A program made the position numbers and the translations under genes. This document shows positions 34,389 to 45,529 of a stretch of 64,000 bases of DNA, piece after piece. Below the pieces are notes generated by a model that had not been told where the DNA came from, did not search any database, and saw only the letters and a program-made list of their open reading frames with translations. Source of the DNA: Hanleya hanleyi (lineage: Eukaryota; Mollusca; Polyplacophora; Lepidopleurida; Hanleyidae); NCBI GenBank assembly GCA_036873755.1, contig JAVTVY010051524.1, positions 208,582-272,581 on the forward strand, given 5' to 3'. Numbering within the stretch: position 1 is the first letter of the stretch; every line of letters begins with the position of its first letter.

Positions 34389-35750
34389 CTAATCCAGGCC
34401 TTCAACTGGTCCCCAGTGGAAATATAGGACAAAATATAGGACTTTTTTCTTAAAAATACAGGACAGATATAGGACATTTTACTGAAATTATAGGACAAAT
34501 ATAGGACAATCTGCAACTTGGCATTAGTTGCACATTAGCAGATTACCTACCTGAAAGAAACAAAGAAGTGTGCTTCAAGCCATTCTCTGATAACCCACCA
34601 TGTTTATCATGAAAGACTTCGTACAGTCAGCATCGTCTGAGGATGCCATGGTGGGAAATCAGAGCAAGGCTGTGTGACAAGCGAAGCCAACAAACACCTG
34701 GAAATATACTCATGAAACCAAGTACAGGGGTTATTCTAGCCCTATTTTTAATCGTCGTAATCCTGATTAAAAATTCTCAAAAATGGAGTTTTGGGCAAAT
34801 TTTCAAATTGAAAAATTCAGTTTTTTTTTCATTATTCTGATATTTGGCGTGCGAAAAAATATTAAGTTCCTCCTCATATTTACTTGTCAGTGTGGGTATG
34901 TCATTGCTGCGTTTACTCTCGACAAATACAGTTTTCTTTGACACAGTTTAACCCTGGTGTTGTTGTTCACAATCGCTACATGCATCTGGGAAAGCCGACC
35001 GATCTCTCTTAGGCACTCGTTGATTGGACCACTGTTGGTGTCCTATCTGTTACGGCCTAACATGGTACGAAATCTTTTGAAAAGTAATTAAACGCAAAAC
35101 AGTTCTGCTGGTAAATGAAATAATTATATAATTTCTGCGTTTATCATGAAGGGCCAGCCACAGTAGTTGGAATAATATTAGAATACTGATGCTATTGCAT
35201 TATTTCATAGCTACCTTTCTCTGTTCTACCTTTATGGAAATTTAGGTATGTCTTGTATGTCGGAATGTCTTGTTAACAAAGAATTTTAACACGATTCTCC
35301 CCCCCCCCCTTCCCAAATTTTTTTTTTTGACTGTTTTTTTTAGGGGGAGGGGAGGGTGGGGAGCTTAGCATGTCCTTTTGTTGCAAGTTCCTCTGTCCAA
35401 CACTCTTCTGAGTTGCATAATAAAACAACACTGGTGGTGCATGCTAGTCAAACCCAAAGAATGGAGAAATAAAGAACATACAATTCAGCAGCTTCAGTAC
35501 CTATTCTTTAGTTATTTTAGTGTGCATCATAATTACAATATCGATGAATAACTTGAATATAATGTTTCTTGAAACTTTTACCTATGAACAAGTCTGAAAT
35601 ATTGAGTTTCATATTTAATAATTTGAAAGAGACTCAGGGCAAAAATATAGGAAATATAGGACATTTTTCAGAAATATAGGAAAATATAGGACAACTAAAA
35701 AAATATAGGACATATAGGACATATAGGACATAATTGAAGGCCTGCTAATC
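34389..35750. mobile_element. Transposon with 11-bp inverted ends and ATAGGAC subterminal repeats (hAT-like?)
   Basis: caggccttcaa at 34395-34405 and its complement ttgaaggcctg at 35734-35744 bound 1,350 bp. ctaatc lies directly outside both ends (34389-34394 and 35745-35750). Within 120 bp of each end ataggaca is repeated six or more times, all in the same orientation. Short ends starting CAG with clustered subterminal motifs are typical of hAT elements, but hAT makes 8-bp target duplications and only 6 bp match here, so the assignment is tentative. No transposase is seen in the ~1-kb interior. Confidence 0.7.
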
Positions 35751-36141
35751 ATACATGTCTATTTACATTGCAATATCATTGCAGGTCGGAACAATAATAT
35801 TATAACCATATATATGTTAGATTAAACGATTAAATTTGATTGACTTACACTTGATTTAATACCGGCTTTGATTATAGAATTAATTGAATATGTGGAATTT
35901 AAAATGTGCTGGACGGTAGTCATGAATCTCAATGCCCCAATGCAGATTGAGTCGTATTTGTGGTGTACTAAAAAGGGGGCAAAACGATGAATTTATTTAT
36001 ACCTCACTGCATGTACAAGGAAACATTAAAATACAGACAAAATACAATTCACAAGTGCACACTTGTGAACTCTTATCAGAGTTATGAGATACAACATTCA
36101 TCAATATTACGTTTTATACGTTAACTGATATACAATACGTT
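35751..36141. other. Non-coding sequence, nothing identified
   Basis: AT-rich sequence between the transposon and the retrotransposon remnant. Confidence 0.55.
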
Positions 36142-36900
36142 CTAGAATAGCAAAACAAATTTAGCTCTTTGACACTGCACAATGTCCCTGTCTGACATGG
36201 CGGACATGTCATCACCCAAGAGTGCAAACATTTCAAAGCGGGCATCGTATTTTATTTCATCATAAGCGGGACGTTCTATTATTACATGTACCCCATGAAT
36301 GGAATTTTGGCATATTGGACATATTCTTTCTACGATTTCCAAATTCTCACACCAACACGTTTCCTATCTTATTTGAGCGACCCCAAGTCTAAACTTCGAT
36401 ATAGAACTTCTTTGCTTCTTTGACATTATCTTTTTTACACAGAGTTCCACCTGGAACGTCGATTTGAGATTTTTGTATGATCTAAGTTTACTAGTATCTT
36501 TACTTTACGAGTATATGTTTCCAAACTTGGAAAAAACTTATTACCCTCATACTTAAATGCTAAGTTTTACAGCCGGGTCTTGCCTTATTATAGTCCATTT
36601 GAATATTTCCCAGTTGACACTTGGGTAAGTCATAAACGTATATCTGACCCACTGACCCATGATCACTGTCCACCGTCTTACATACATATAAGGGTCCCAG
36701 TCCATACCCCGTTCACACCAGCGTTGGGGGAATATCTACCTAACTCAAGAAAAAATTTAGTTAGGTTCGATGTTGGACGGAATATATTTGAGAGGATTCG
36801 GAATGTCCCCATATGGCTGCACCGTAAAGTAATCACGGGCACAACTATAATACTATCATACAACTTAGTAAAACATGATAATATAGCCCACCAAAACGTT
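36142..36900 (-). pseudogene. Decayed 3' end of a non-LTR retrotransposon ORF2
   Basis: On the minus strand, pieces in shifting frames match the region after the reverse transcriptase of non-LTR elements: SIIVVPVI then, one base out of frame, LYGAAIWGHSESSQIYSVQH (about 36770-36863), corresponding to the usual LYGAEIWG...VQ motif. Farther on come KFRLGVAQIR, a stop, and ERICPICQNSIHGVHV...ERPAYDEI (about 36215-36430), corresponding to the C-terminal RLG...R.C.C....H....C..Y zinc-knuckle region. Stops and frameshifts throughout show it is dead. The RT core itself is missing. The family (RTE-, Jockey- or CR1-like) cannot be settled here. The plus-strand frame at 36580-36909 is a shadow. Confidence 0.8.
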
Positions 36901-37497
36901 TACACTTAGATTAGCTATGACCAGGAGTTCGGTGCGCGTCGGAGTCCTAATGCCCACCCTACTTCGTAGGTCCTGTGACGTTAGTCACACTGCCATGTAT
37001 TCATTAGATTTTACAAATAAATTAAAAGTTTAATCTCACTCAGCATGACTGTATACATGTATGTATCTGTTAGTCTGATTAATGGGGAATTTGCTAAAAT
37101 ATGTCTCTGTAAAACCTTCCATATATTTCTGTACATTATGTACATGTATCTCAAAGTGAGTAATATAGTTTTTATTATAACAGGTCTTTCTAAGGTAACT
37201 GCAGATGTGGGGGAAAAATAATGTTGCCAAAATGTCGCATGCCGAAATCTTGTAGATTTATATTAACACATAACATTCAGCATTGCAGATGCTTTGGGGG
37301 CACCAATATGACTCTACAAAGTGTCCTAGCAAGTAAATGAAAGGTCAAATTTCATGAATACATGCAGTGATGACAGTTTGGTAGATTACATGTCTGAATC
37401 TATGGACCTCAGATCTGACATTCATGAGGCAGCCATCATTTACAAAGAAAATCCAGCATCAAGGTGTGGACTGAGAAGGCTAGCTTGGGGTCAGTAA
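36901..37497. other. Non-coding sequence, nothing identified
   Basis: Contains the cctacttcgtagg hairpin at ~36957, possibly part of the retrotransposon remnant. Otherwise AT-rich. Confidence 0.5.
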
Positions 37498-37706
37498 TCA
37501 TGTGCAGTGTAAAATAGGGTGGAGGGCATACACATGATCATTATGTGAAACCACAAGAACAGAACTGAGATGGTCAGTTGTCTCTCTATCAATGTATGTG
37601 GTATATTCTGTGACCTCGGGCAGGATCTGGCCATCCAACAATGGCCCAGCCTTCAGGGAGTGTCCCAGTCCATGTTCCTTACGTCTCTGACACTCCTCGA
37701 AATTGC
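37498..37706 (-). CDS. Candidate host-gene exon, possibly terminal
   Basis: On the minus strand a pyrimidine-rich tract ending tcgtcgtgtattttgcag at 37707 is a good 3' splice acceptor. It is followed by ~69 open codons to a TGA at 37498. The peptide reads GNFEECQRRKEHGLGHSLKA, then GPLLDGQILPEVTEYTTYID and a C-terminus near YALHPILHCT. Composition is mixed and globular-looking, and the local sequence is richer in GC than its surroundings. The incoming phase leaves two bases (GC) of a split codon. If the exon is not terminal, a donor could lie at gag|gtcaca (near 37611). I do not recognise the protein family. No partner exon was found in the window, so the remaining exons may be outside it or too short to see. 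Confidence 0.4.
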
Positions 37707-38469
37707 CTGCAAAATACACGACGAAACACGGATTAAATACATAATATTATACATCAAGCCAAACATGCTTAAGTCATTCAATATTGTACAAAAGTAACAC
37801 GATTTATTGATAGTGAATTCTCAATTCCATTGTGATGCCGTACAAATAAACCACATCCGCGATTCAAACAGGCAAAAAATGGACAAGCCTCCAAGGCCTA
37901 TTATCATATATGAACAATGATGTCATATACATGTATAGTTGTAGTTGTGATGACTTAGTCATACCACTGCTTTTGTCACTCAACAAAACATTTCGTGTGG
38001 ATAAAAACAATAGCTTTTCTACTCGCCTGCATGAAATCCTTCTTCTCCCTCATTTTTTTTTGTTAAACGATTTGCTTCTAGTTGTTTACGGAAATACTTA
38101 CATACTACAAATGCAATAAAATTATTGTATGAATATAAGCGGATTAGCCTGATATTTCTCAACAATAGACACAGAAAAATACAATATTGGTGTTTTATTT
38201 TGGTCAAATTCTTATATATTTTTTGTACAAGTTCAAGTTTATGGAAGAAACTATAAAATATCTCATGAAGTATCCTGAATTATAATATCATTTTATTAGA
38301 TCTACACAACCGATTCTTTGATTAAATCACCTGTGAAACATTTCTACAAATGATACAGAGCTCATTTGCAATATCTGGTCCCTGAAATTGAATTATCAGA
38401 ACTTTCGTCCTATTTCTGATTATTTGAACATCACCTGTCCAAATATAGCAGATTTGTTTACAACACAGG
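37707..38469. other. Non-coding (possibly intronic) sequence
   Basis: AT-rich. Upstream of the candidate exon on the minus strand. No further exon is recognised. Confidence 0.5.
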
Positions 38470-38665
38470 AGTGAGTGACTAAGTGATTGAGTAAATATGA
38501 TTTAACGTCGCTTTCAACTATATTTCAGCCACATCACCAAGTTTGGGTTAGGGTTAGGTGCCCCAGTTAGTCCCCTCTTACGACAAGCTGTCTGAGGAGC
38601 GGAGGCCTATTCTTACCATGACCTGGGGTGTGAACAATTGACATCCCCAGAAGCCCCATGGGGCC
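38470..38665 (-). mobile_element. SINE copy, tail-first
   Basis: gagtgagtgactaagtgatt leads into atttaacgtcgctttcaact, then cccagttagtcccctcttac, gacaagctgtctgaggagc, cctattcttaccatgacc and gaagccccatggggcca. The same blocks recur at 54499 and 63385. It contains a chance telomere-like gggttagggttagg at about 38545. The target duplications are not clear. Confidence 0.75.
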
Positions 38666-39325
38666 ACAGTACTCAGTGCCCATTTCAGCAGGTACAATGC
38701 TCCAACAAGACCAACAGTATACCGGTATATATATGTACGTTTGTCATTATTTCACCTTGGACGTGATTGATATCAGGTACTCGGAGTAAACAACTGATTA
38801 TTGATGAGAAACATGTGTAAAGGTATAAGTAATGAATATTCAATTACTATTCCCGAACAGTGTAGGTGGGTAAAAAACACTCCCAGCAACTAAATAATCA
38901 GGCAAATGGGGGAAAGCACATTAATAATGAGTGACAGGTAAGACTGAAGGCTGAACATTACTGCCTACTACAACAGGAGAGATCATAGTTTACAATTCTA
39001 CACTCTGTCACCTTTGCTCCCATCTATATTAGATATCATGGTGGAAATTTACATTTTATCTAATTCAGTCAATGTTGTAGATGGGCAGTCTAAGGTCTAG
39101 CTGATACTAATCACCTGTTAAGGGAGCTCGTTAAGGGCAGGTAAGGAAGTACTAGGTTACAATGACTAATACTACACGTACCAAGGTAATCACACCAATT
39201 AATCTTAACTATCCAGACAAAAAAGGTCAGTTCAGAAACCTTGTCTGTTTAATATCTCAGTCACTAACACAATTAATTACAGTCTCTCGAATTAACAGAA
39301 AAGTTTGGTCCCACTAAAAATAAAC
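38666..39325. other. Non-coding sequence, nothing identified
   Basis: AT-rich sequence with no recognisable feature. Confidence 0.5.
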
Positions 39326-39340
39326 AATATGGAAATATTA

Positions 39341-39479
39341 AAGGTTCTACCAAATGGTTTTTCACCATATCGGTTTTATTGTGTTAGAAAATCCAATTTT
39401 ATATATCAACTTATTCTTTACATAGCTTCTCTCAATGTTTTTCATGAAAAGTGTGCAGGGGGGTATTTGGTAGAACCTT
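39341..39479. repeat. 15-bp inverted repeat enclosing 109 bp
   Basis: aaggttctaccaaat at 39341-39355 and its exact complement at 39465-39479. It may be a small MITE or a chance hairpin. Confidence 0.6.
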
Positions 39480-40620
39480 CAAGCATTCTAAGACCAGAGG
39501 TATATCATTTGTTAAACAGATGACTGCATAGTTACACATACCAACACAGGTAGTCCTTGGTGTAACAGGATCACATCACATTGGGTCACATGTACACAAT
39601 ATGACATTTACAGGCAATATTAAGCAATGATGTTTAGAAAGTGGGAATATACAATATATTACATATTTTTTGAGATAACACAATATTGAGATAAAATATC
39701 ACAGATGACTTGCAGAGTGCACCATTCAGTATAGCTAGTTATATGTAGCTCATATTAGACCTAGAAGAGAATCATAGGAACCAATGATGTAACCTAACTA
39801 CCATGACTAGAAATAATGTCCCTCCTCTCTCTCAAAGTTAATGCTTTTAGCACTTTATATAAAAATCTGAAATCACTGAAACTAATGTGTCACACGTACA
39901 TGTATCTAGTATGATAGCATCCAAGGCATCTGAAACAGCAACTCCAGTGTATAAGATCTTTGTATATATTCTTTCTACCGTTTGTAAATATGTTTTGCTA
40001 ATTGCCATATTCTGTAGTACTGAGTCATGCAATAAATAAGATCTCTGACAGATGGGAGACAATTAATCCAGGTAAATAATATCTATCTAGTCCACATTCA
40101 CACCTGTAACCTCACCTCCAGTGACTCTTCCAGTAGATGATCCCTGCACCCCTGGCTCAGACTCACCCTTCTCTCAACAGTTTACCTGCAGGCATGTATG
40201 ATCAATACTGAGATAGCCTCCAGTACCTGCCCACTGTTATCTTGATCACATACCTCATCCCATACACAGTCACCTTAATTCGGGCATTTTTGTGGTTAAT
40301 CAACATTGGTGTCAGAAAAAATCCTCACTTTATATTCCGGAGCGATAATAAATGTCATTACTTATCAGTGGCTTATCAAAGCAACAGCCTCAAGGTTGTG
40401 ATTTTTGTTTTCTGTACGGCCATTTGGATCATACCTAAATTTATGATCATTGTTTTTTTTTCTCTCCACCGACTGATTGAAATTACATCAACCTGCTTTT
40501 AATAAAGAGTATGTCAGCCCTGGATTATGCTAATGAAGAAATCAATCTTCATGACCACACCTGTACACAGATATTGAACTATGGCCTAGAAAATGTGCAC
40601 ATAACTTGATTACAGTATCA
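39480..40620. other. Non-coding sequence, nothing identified
   Basis: AT-rich. A C-rich patch at 40105-40210 shows no clear exon on either strand. Confidence 0.5.
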
Positions 40621-40621
40621 G

Positions 40622-41155
40622 TCGTAATTTAAATACTTGTAATATCTTAATTGAAACCACTAAATACTGAATGAAGAATCAACAACTGAAATGAAACAAA
40701 TTCAGAACTGCACTTTCATGTAGCCAAAAAAATGTATTCAGCCCATTAACACTTCAGTAATTTAAACACTTGTAAATATGTTAATTGAAACCACTAAATA
40801 CTGAATGAAGAATCAACAACTGAAATGAAACAAATTCAGATCTGCGCTTTCATGTAGTAAAAAAATGTATTCAGCCCATTAACACTTCAGTAATTTAAAT
40901 ACTTGTAATATCTTAATTGAAACCACTAAATACTGAATGAAGAATCAACAACTGAAATGAAACAAATTCAGATCTGCACTTTCATGTAGTCAAAAAAAGT
41001 ATTCTGCCCATTAGCACTTCAGTAATTTAAACACTTGTAAATATGTTAATTGAAACCACTAAATACTGAATGAAGAATCAACTAAAATGAAACAAATTCA
41101 GATCTGCACTTTCATGCAGTCAAAAAAATGTATTCAGCCCATTAACACTTGAGTA
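40622..41155. repeat. ~133-bp tandem repeat, four copies
   Basis: atgaagaatc recurs at 40671, 40805, 40937 and 41070, i.e. 132-134-bp steps. Units contain taatttaaatacttgtaat, gaaaccactaaatactga, gaaacaaattcagatctgca and ttcagcccattaacacttc. Small differences between the copies suggest moderate age. Confidence 0.93.
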
Positions 41156-41990
41156 AATTGTGCAGATGTGTGGAGAAGTCCCAGCCCATATCCATGTAGT
41201 CACAATAATGATCAAATTATTAGGATGATATTTTTTTGTGTATTACAGCTATTGACATCAAGACCAGCTTTTCCCACACCAGGCAGCCTAGCTGTGATGG
41301 CAGTAATACAGCCTTTCTAAATAAACACCAGTATAGCTGTATTAGCAGGGCTGGGTCAGGGCGCCCAATTAGGGCCTATTGACCGTATACTATTTCAGAA
41401 TTTCTATAGGTCACTGCCATCATTGGCTCCCTAGGTGGCACACTGGACCATGATAACATTTCACTCTGTTTATTGCCCTTAAAAATCATCTTGTCCTAAC
41501 TTCATAACAAGCACTGATTAGTGAAAGATGACTACTGACATTTGAGGGCCGACTCCACCACTCCTGGGAAGATTCCTCTCCACCTTGTTTATAGCCGGCA
41601 CACAGACCAGTGGTAAACTGGGTAATCTCACCAACAATGATGTCCACACTGTTTTCTTTGGGGGAGATGGATTATGTACGACAACAGTGATTTTTGTGTA
41701 AGGCAGTATACACACGGTCAAATTTATATTTCATAATGTCATTAATAAACTTGTCAAATGTCCGACATTGGCACATTTTTTTTATGGACAAAGGAAATTC
41801 CAGCCAGCCAAATATATTGTTCCAGGGTAAGAACATTATTTTATTCTCACTTGCTAGATATGAAATCACAAGAGTTGCTAAAAGCGATAGACACCTACAT
41901 ACAGAAGTCAATATGACATAAAACACTATGGACAGTTGATTTCTCTGTCCATGAAATGTCATCTTCCCTGGGCAAGACCAATCATTACAA
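41156..41990. other. Non-coding sequence; minus-strand frame runs out of the 45-bp array
   Basis: The 335-codon minus frame that starts in the 45-bp array continues for about 100 codons into this single-copy DNA (to 41672), including a hydrophobic stretch LSIVFYVILTSVCRCLSLLA. I know no family like it and regard it as probably chance. Confidence 0.4.
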
Positions 41991-41994
41991 GAGG

Positions 41995-43345
41995 GCTCCA
42001 CTCTTAGAGCTTGCAACAGGATATGCCTTGGGTCGAGAAGGTAGGAGAGTAAAGCTTGTGGCAGGATATGCCTTGTGTCGAGTAGAGCCTGTGGCAGGAT
42101 ATGCCTCATGTCAAGAACATGAGAGGGTAGAGCTTGCGACAGGATATGCCTTGGGTCGAGAAGATAGGAGAGTAAAACTTGCGGCAGGATATGCCTTGTG
42201 TCGAGAAGATGGGAGAGTAGAGTTTGCGACAGGATATGCCTTGGGTCGAGAAGATAGGAGAGTAAAGCTTGTGGCAGGATATGCCTTGTGTCGAGTAGAG
42301 CCTGTGGCAGGATATGCCTCATGTCAAGAACATGAGAGGGTAGAGCTTGCGACAGGATATGCCTTGGGTCGAGAAGATAGGAGAGTAAAACTTGCGGCAG
42401 GATATGCCTTGTGTCGAGAAGATGGGAGAGTAGAGTTTGCGACAGGATATGCCTTGTGTCGAGAAGATGGGGAAGTAAAGCTTGCAGCAGGATATACCTT
42501 GTGTCGAGAAGATGGGAGAGTAGAGTTTGCGACAGGATATGCCTTGTGACGAGAAGATGAATAGAGCTTGTAGCAGGATACGCCTTGTGTCGAGAAGATG
42601 GGAGAGTAGAGCTTGCGACAGCATATGCATTGTGACGAGAAGATGAGTAGAGTTTGCCGCAGGATACGCCTGGTGTCAAGAAGATGGGAGAGTAGAGCTT
42701 GCGGCAGGATACGCCTTGTGTCGAGAAGATTTGAGAGTAGAGCTTGTAGCAGGATAAATCTTGTGTTGAGAAGATGGGCGAGTAGAGCTTGCGGCAGGAT
42801 ATGCCTTGTGTCGAGAAGATGAGTAGACCTTGTGGCAGGATACGCTTTGTCTCAAGAAGATGAGAGAGTAGAATCTGCGGCAGGATACCCCTTGTGTCAA
42901 GAAGATGGGAGACTAGGCCGCAGGATATGCCTTGTCTCCAGAAAATGGTAGACTAGACCTTGTGGCAGGATACGCCTTGTGTCAAGAAGATGGGAGAGTA
43001 GAGCTTGCGGCAGGTTACGTCTCGTCTCGAGAAGATGAGTAGACCTTGTAGCAGGATACACCTTGTATCGAGAGGGGTACGTAGAGCTTGCGGCAGGATA
43101 CACCTTGTCTCAAGAAGGCAGGATACACCTTGTCTCGAGAATATGGGAGAGTAAAGCTTGCGGCAGGCTACATCTTATCTCGAAAATCTGAGAGAGTAGA
43201 CCTTGTGGCAGGATACACATTGTATCGAGAGGGGTACATAGAGCTTGCGACAGGATACGCCTCATCTCAAGAAGATGGGAGAGTAGACCTTGCGGCAGGA
43301 TACCCTTTGTCTCAAGAAGATTATGAAATGTCCGGACGAGCAATT
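41995..43345. repeat. 45-bp tandem array, about 30 copies, with 213-bp higher-order unit
   Basis: Core gagcttgcggcaggatacgc, then cttgtgtcgagaagatggga and gagta. The segment starting aaagcttgtggcagg recurs at 42051 and 42264, a 213-bp period made of four 45-bp units and one 33-bp unit. The right half (42550-43345) is more degenerate. Because 45 is a multiple of 3, both strands are open (plus: GYALCREDGRVE-like; minus: SHLLDTRHILPQ-like). These are repeat translations. Confidence 0.93.
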
Positions 43346-44940
43346 GGTACATACATGTAGTTCCAGGAAGATGAAAATAAAACTAAATTTGATTAGCACA
43401 AATTAGCATTAAAGACAAACATCATTCATGTTGTCAGGCCAGCCTTTACCTTACACAAGAGCACACGGACAGCCTACATCCTTGTTCACTACCATCTACT
43501 TTTAAATTTAGACTGTTGTACTGCCAACCCACAAGGTGAATAAACAAATATTACACAGGCAAGAAAATGGCAATTTAAAGGCTTCGTGAAAATTGAGATG
43601 AAAAAAAATAAATAAAAAAAATCAATTTATCCACATCTGTCGAAGTGAATACACCAGGCATGTTAAAAAACAGCATGTGTCTATAACAGTAAAATGCCTG
43701 CAAAATTGTCTGCACGTGTCAGATGACTTCTGACCTTGGCGGTTGATATGGTGATACAATATCCCACCATCAACAGTGCAACAACACCCTTGTGTGGGAG
43801 AGTTACAGGGGGTCTTCAAAGCTGAACACTGACAACTCTGCATCTAAACATACCAACAAATACAGTCTCCAGTCAGGATTGTTTTCTGGAGCTGTCCATC
43901 AGAAATGTTCAGAAGAGTGCTCCAGTCTGGCAGTAGAATGCTCTTTGGGGCGGGATCCCCATTCACTCTGAAACCGATCTTGGACAATCATTTTTCTCCA
44001 AACTCGACTGTTTATTGACATAAGGAGGAAAGTGAATAATATCTAGCTGTAACTAATAAACCAGATTTCCCCTACCATATTAGAGATACCTTGAGCTTCC
44101 TAGTTGAGATGTCACACATTTCTTGGCTCTGGATCATTTGTATTTTCTGTTGTTTTTTTCTCTCTGTTTGAATGTTCACATTCATGGCTCATATGTCTTA
44201 CATCTAAGTAAGTGTACTGTGTAAATCTTTCATTTGTCTGGTCAATGGCTCAAAACAACACATATCTACTCCACAACATTGCCACATGCAAGCCTTTGTA
44301 ATAAAGTAATTTTAAGATTGGACCATAAATCTTTCAAGATGTCAGATCCCAATTACGTTCATTCATCATGCTTGTAATAAAAACGAAAAAATTCAACAAC
44401 AAATTAGCCAAAAGGCAGTAGGGGTGAAAGAAAATATTTGTCTATAATTTTTGTGTGGGGTAAACCACAACCAGGTACAGTTTTATAGGTGCTGTTGTCT
44501 GGGAGGCATCGTGTATGGAATTCATGCTCCACCCAGGGCTATATCTATGAAACATTTACAGTCTCCATTGTATGTCATATCATGGAGTTTATTAAGCTTA
44601 ATAAAATCCATGGTCATACATGATCCTATAAAGCAGATAAACTAAAATCAAATTCCATAGCTTACGAGTACACCAGAAAAAGTTTTAGTTTGTAGTGTAT
44701 GTTATAAACACCAGTCGTCAGTTTTAAAACAGATAGAAAGCATGAGACACCGGGTACAATCTGAGTGTAGGGCAATGGACTCATAATAGCAATCTACTAA
44801 CTATTTTGATGATAAGCCAGATAAATTGCACAAATTCCACCACCACCATCCTAAATAAATGAAAATTGTTATATGCTTGATAAAAAAACCCATCAACCGC
44901 CCTGGCGCTTCCTAAGTTATTGATGGAAGCTCAGTTCTGT
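43346..44940. other. Non-coding sequence, nothing identified
   Basis: AT-rich. A Cys-rich minus frame at 43622-43843 has no recognisable domain. Confidence 0.5.
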
Positions 44941-44984
44941 GTTTGTGTGTTACTAATAAATGCCATCGAGGGTGCACTCAGAAT

Positions 44985-45514
44985 TCCTTTCTGATTCAAT
45001 TGGAGGTAGAAAAAAGTGGCACAAAGAGGGAAACAGTGCGGCCGCAGTATGGCAAGGATGTCCGCGGAGTTTGTTTTGAATTCTCTCCCACTGACGACCA
45101 GATCACCAAATACCAAAACAGAGTAAGCTGTTCAATTTCTATTGTACCCTGAGATCCCGGGGAACGTTTACGAGTCCACAGAATTACGGTAATGGACTGG
45201 GTGACAATGGTAGAATTGAAGCCAAATGCTGGGAGCCAAGAGACCGGGCTAGCGTGGACTGGCCAAGTATGGTACCGATCAGTCTTGGCTCCAGCATGGC
45301 CAGGTACCGAGGTGTCTTGGCTACACCAACAGAAAAGCTCACATTTTGTTCCACATATACTGAGAGTTTGACGTACTCTGGCCTAGGTGGCATGTACGGA
45401 GAAACATTCTTGCCTATTGCGCTATTTATCCATGTGCTTCAAAGCTGTAAGACCAGGTACAGTCATCATCAGGGTGCCTCGGAACATGGTGTCAGTGCGC
45501 CAGGCCTATGAGTG
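44985..45514 (+). other. Protein-like patch, unresolved (possible exon or decayed gene)
   Basis: GC content rises here and several frames stay open. One plus frame (to 45152) reads LEVEKSGTKRETVRPQYGKD, then VRGVCFEFSPTDDQITKYQN next to a possible splice donor aga|gtaagc at ~45122. A second, in another phase, runs through GTFTSPQNYGNGLGDNGRIE, then AKCWEPRD, to a stop at 45511. The GTFTSPxNY start is faintly like a CUB domain, but the conserved Tyr-Pro and Cys pattern is not complete. The block ggtaccgaggtgtcttggct is partly duplicated (~45272 and ~45303), and the minus strand is open as well, so chance openness is a real alternative. Confidence 0.25.
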
Positions 45515-45529
45515 GGTCCAACCAAGGCA

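Noticed and set aside
36580..36909. 109-codon plus-strand gene
   Set aside because: It is antisense to the decayed non-LTR retrotransposon motifs on the minus strand.
38540..38560. Interstitial telomere repeat
   Set aside because: Only two ttaggg words, inside a SINE copy where the consensus has a similar phrase.
43622..43843. Cys-rich 73-codon secreted peptide (minus)
   Set aside because: No signal peptide, no regular Cys spacing and no splice or promoter context.
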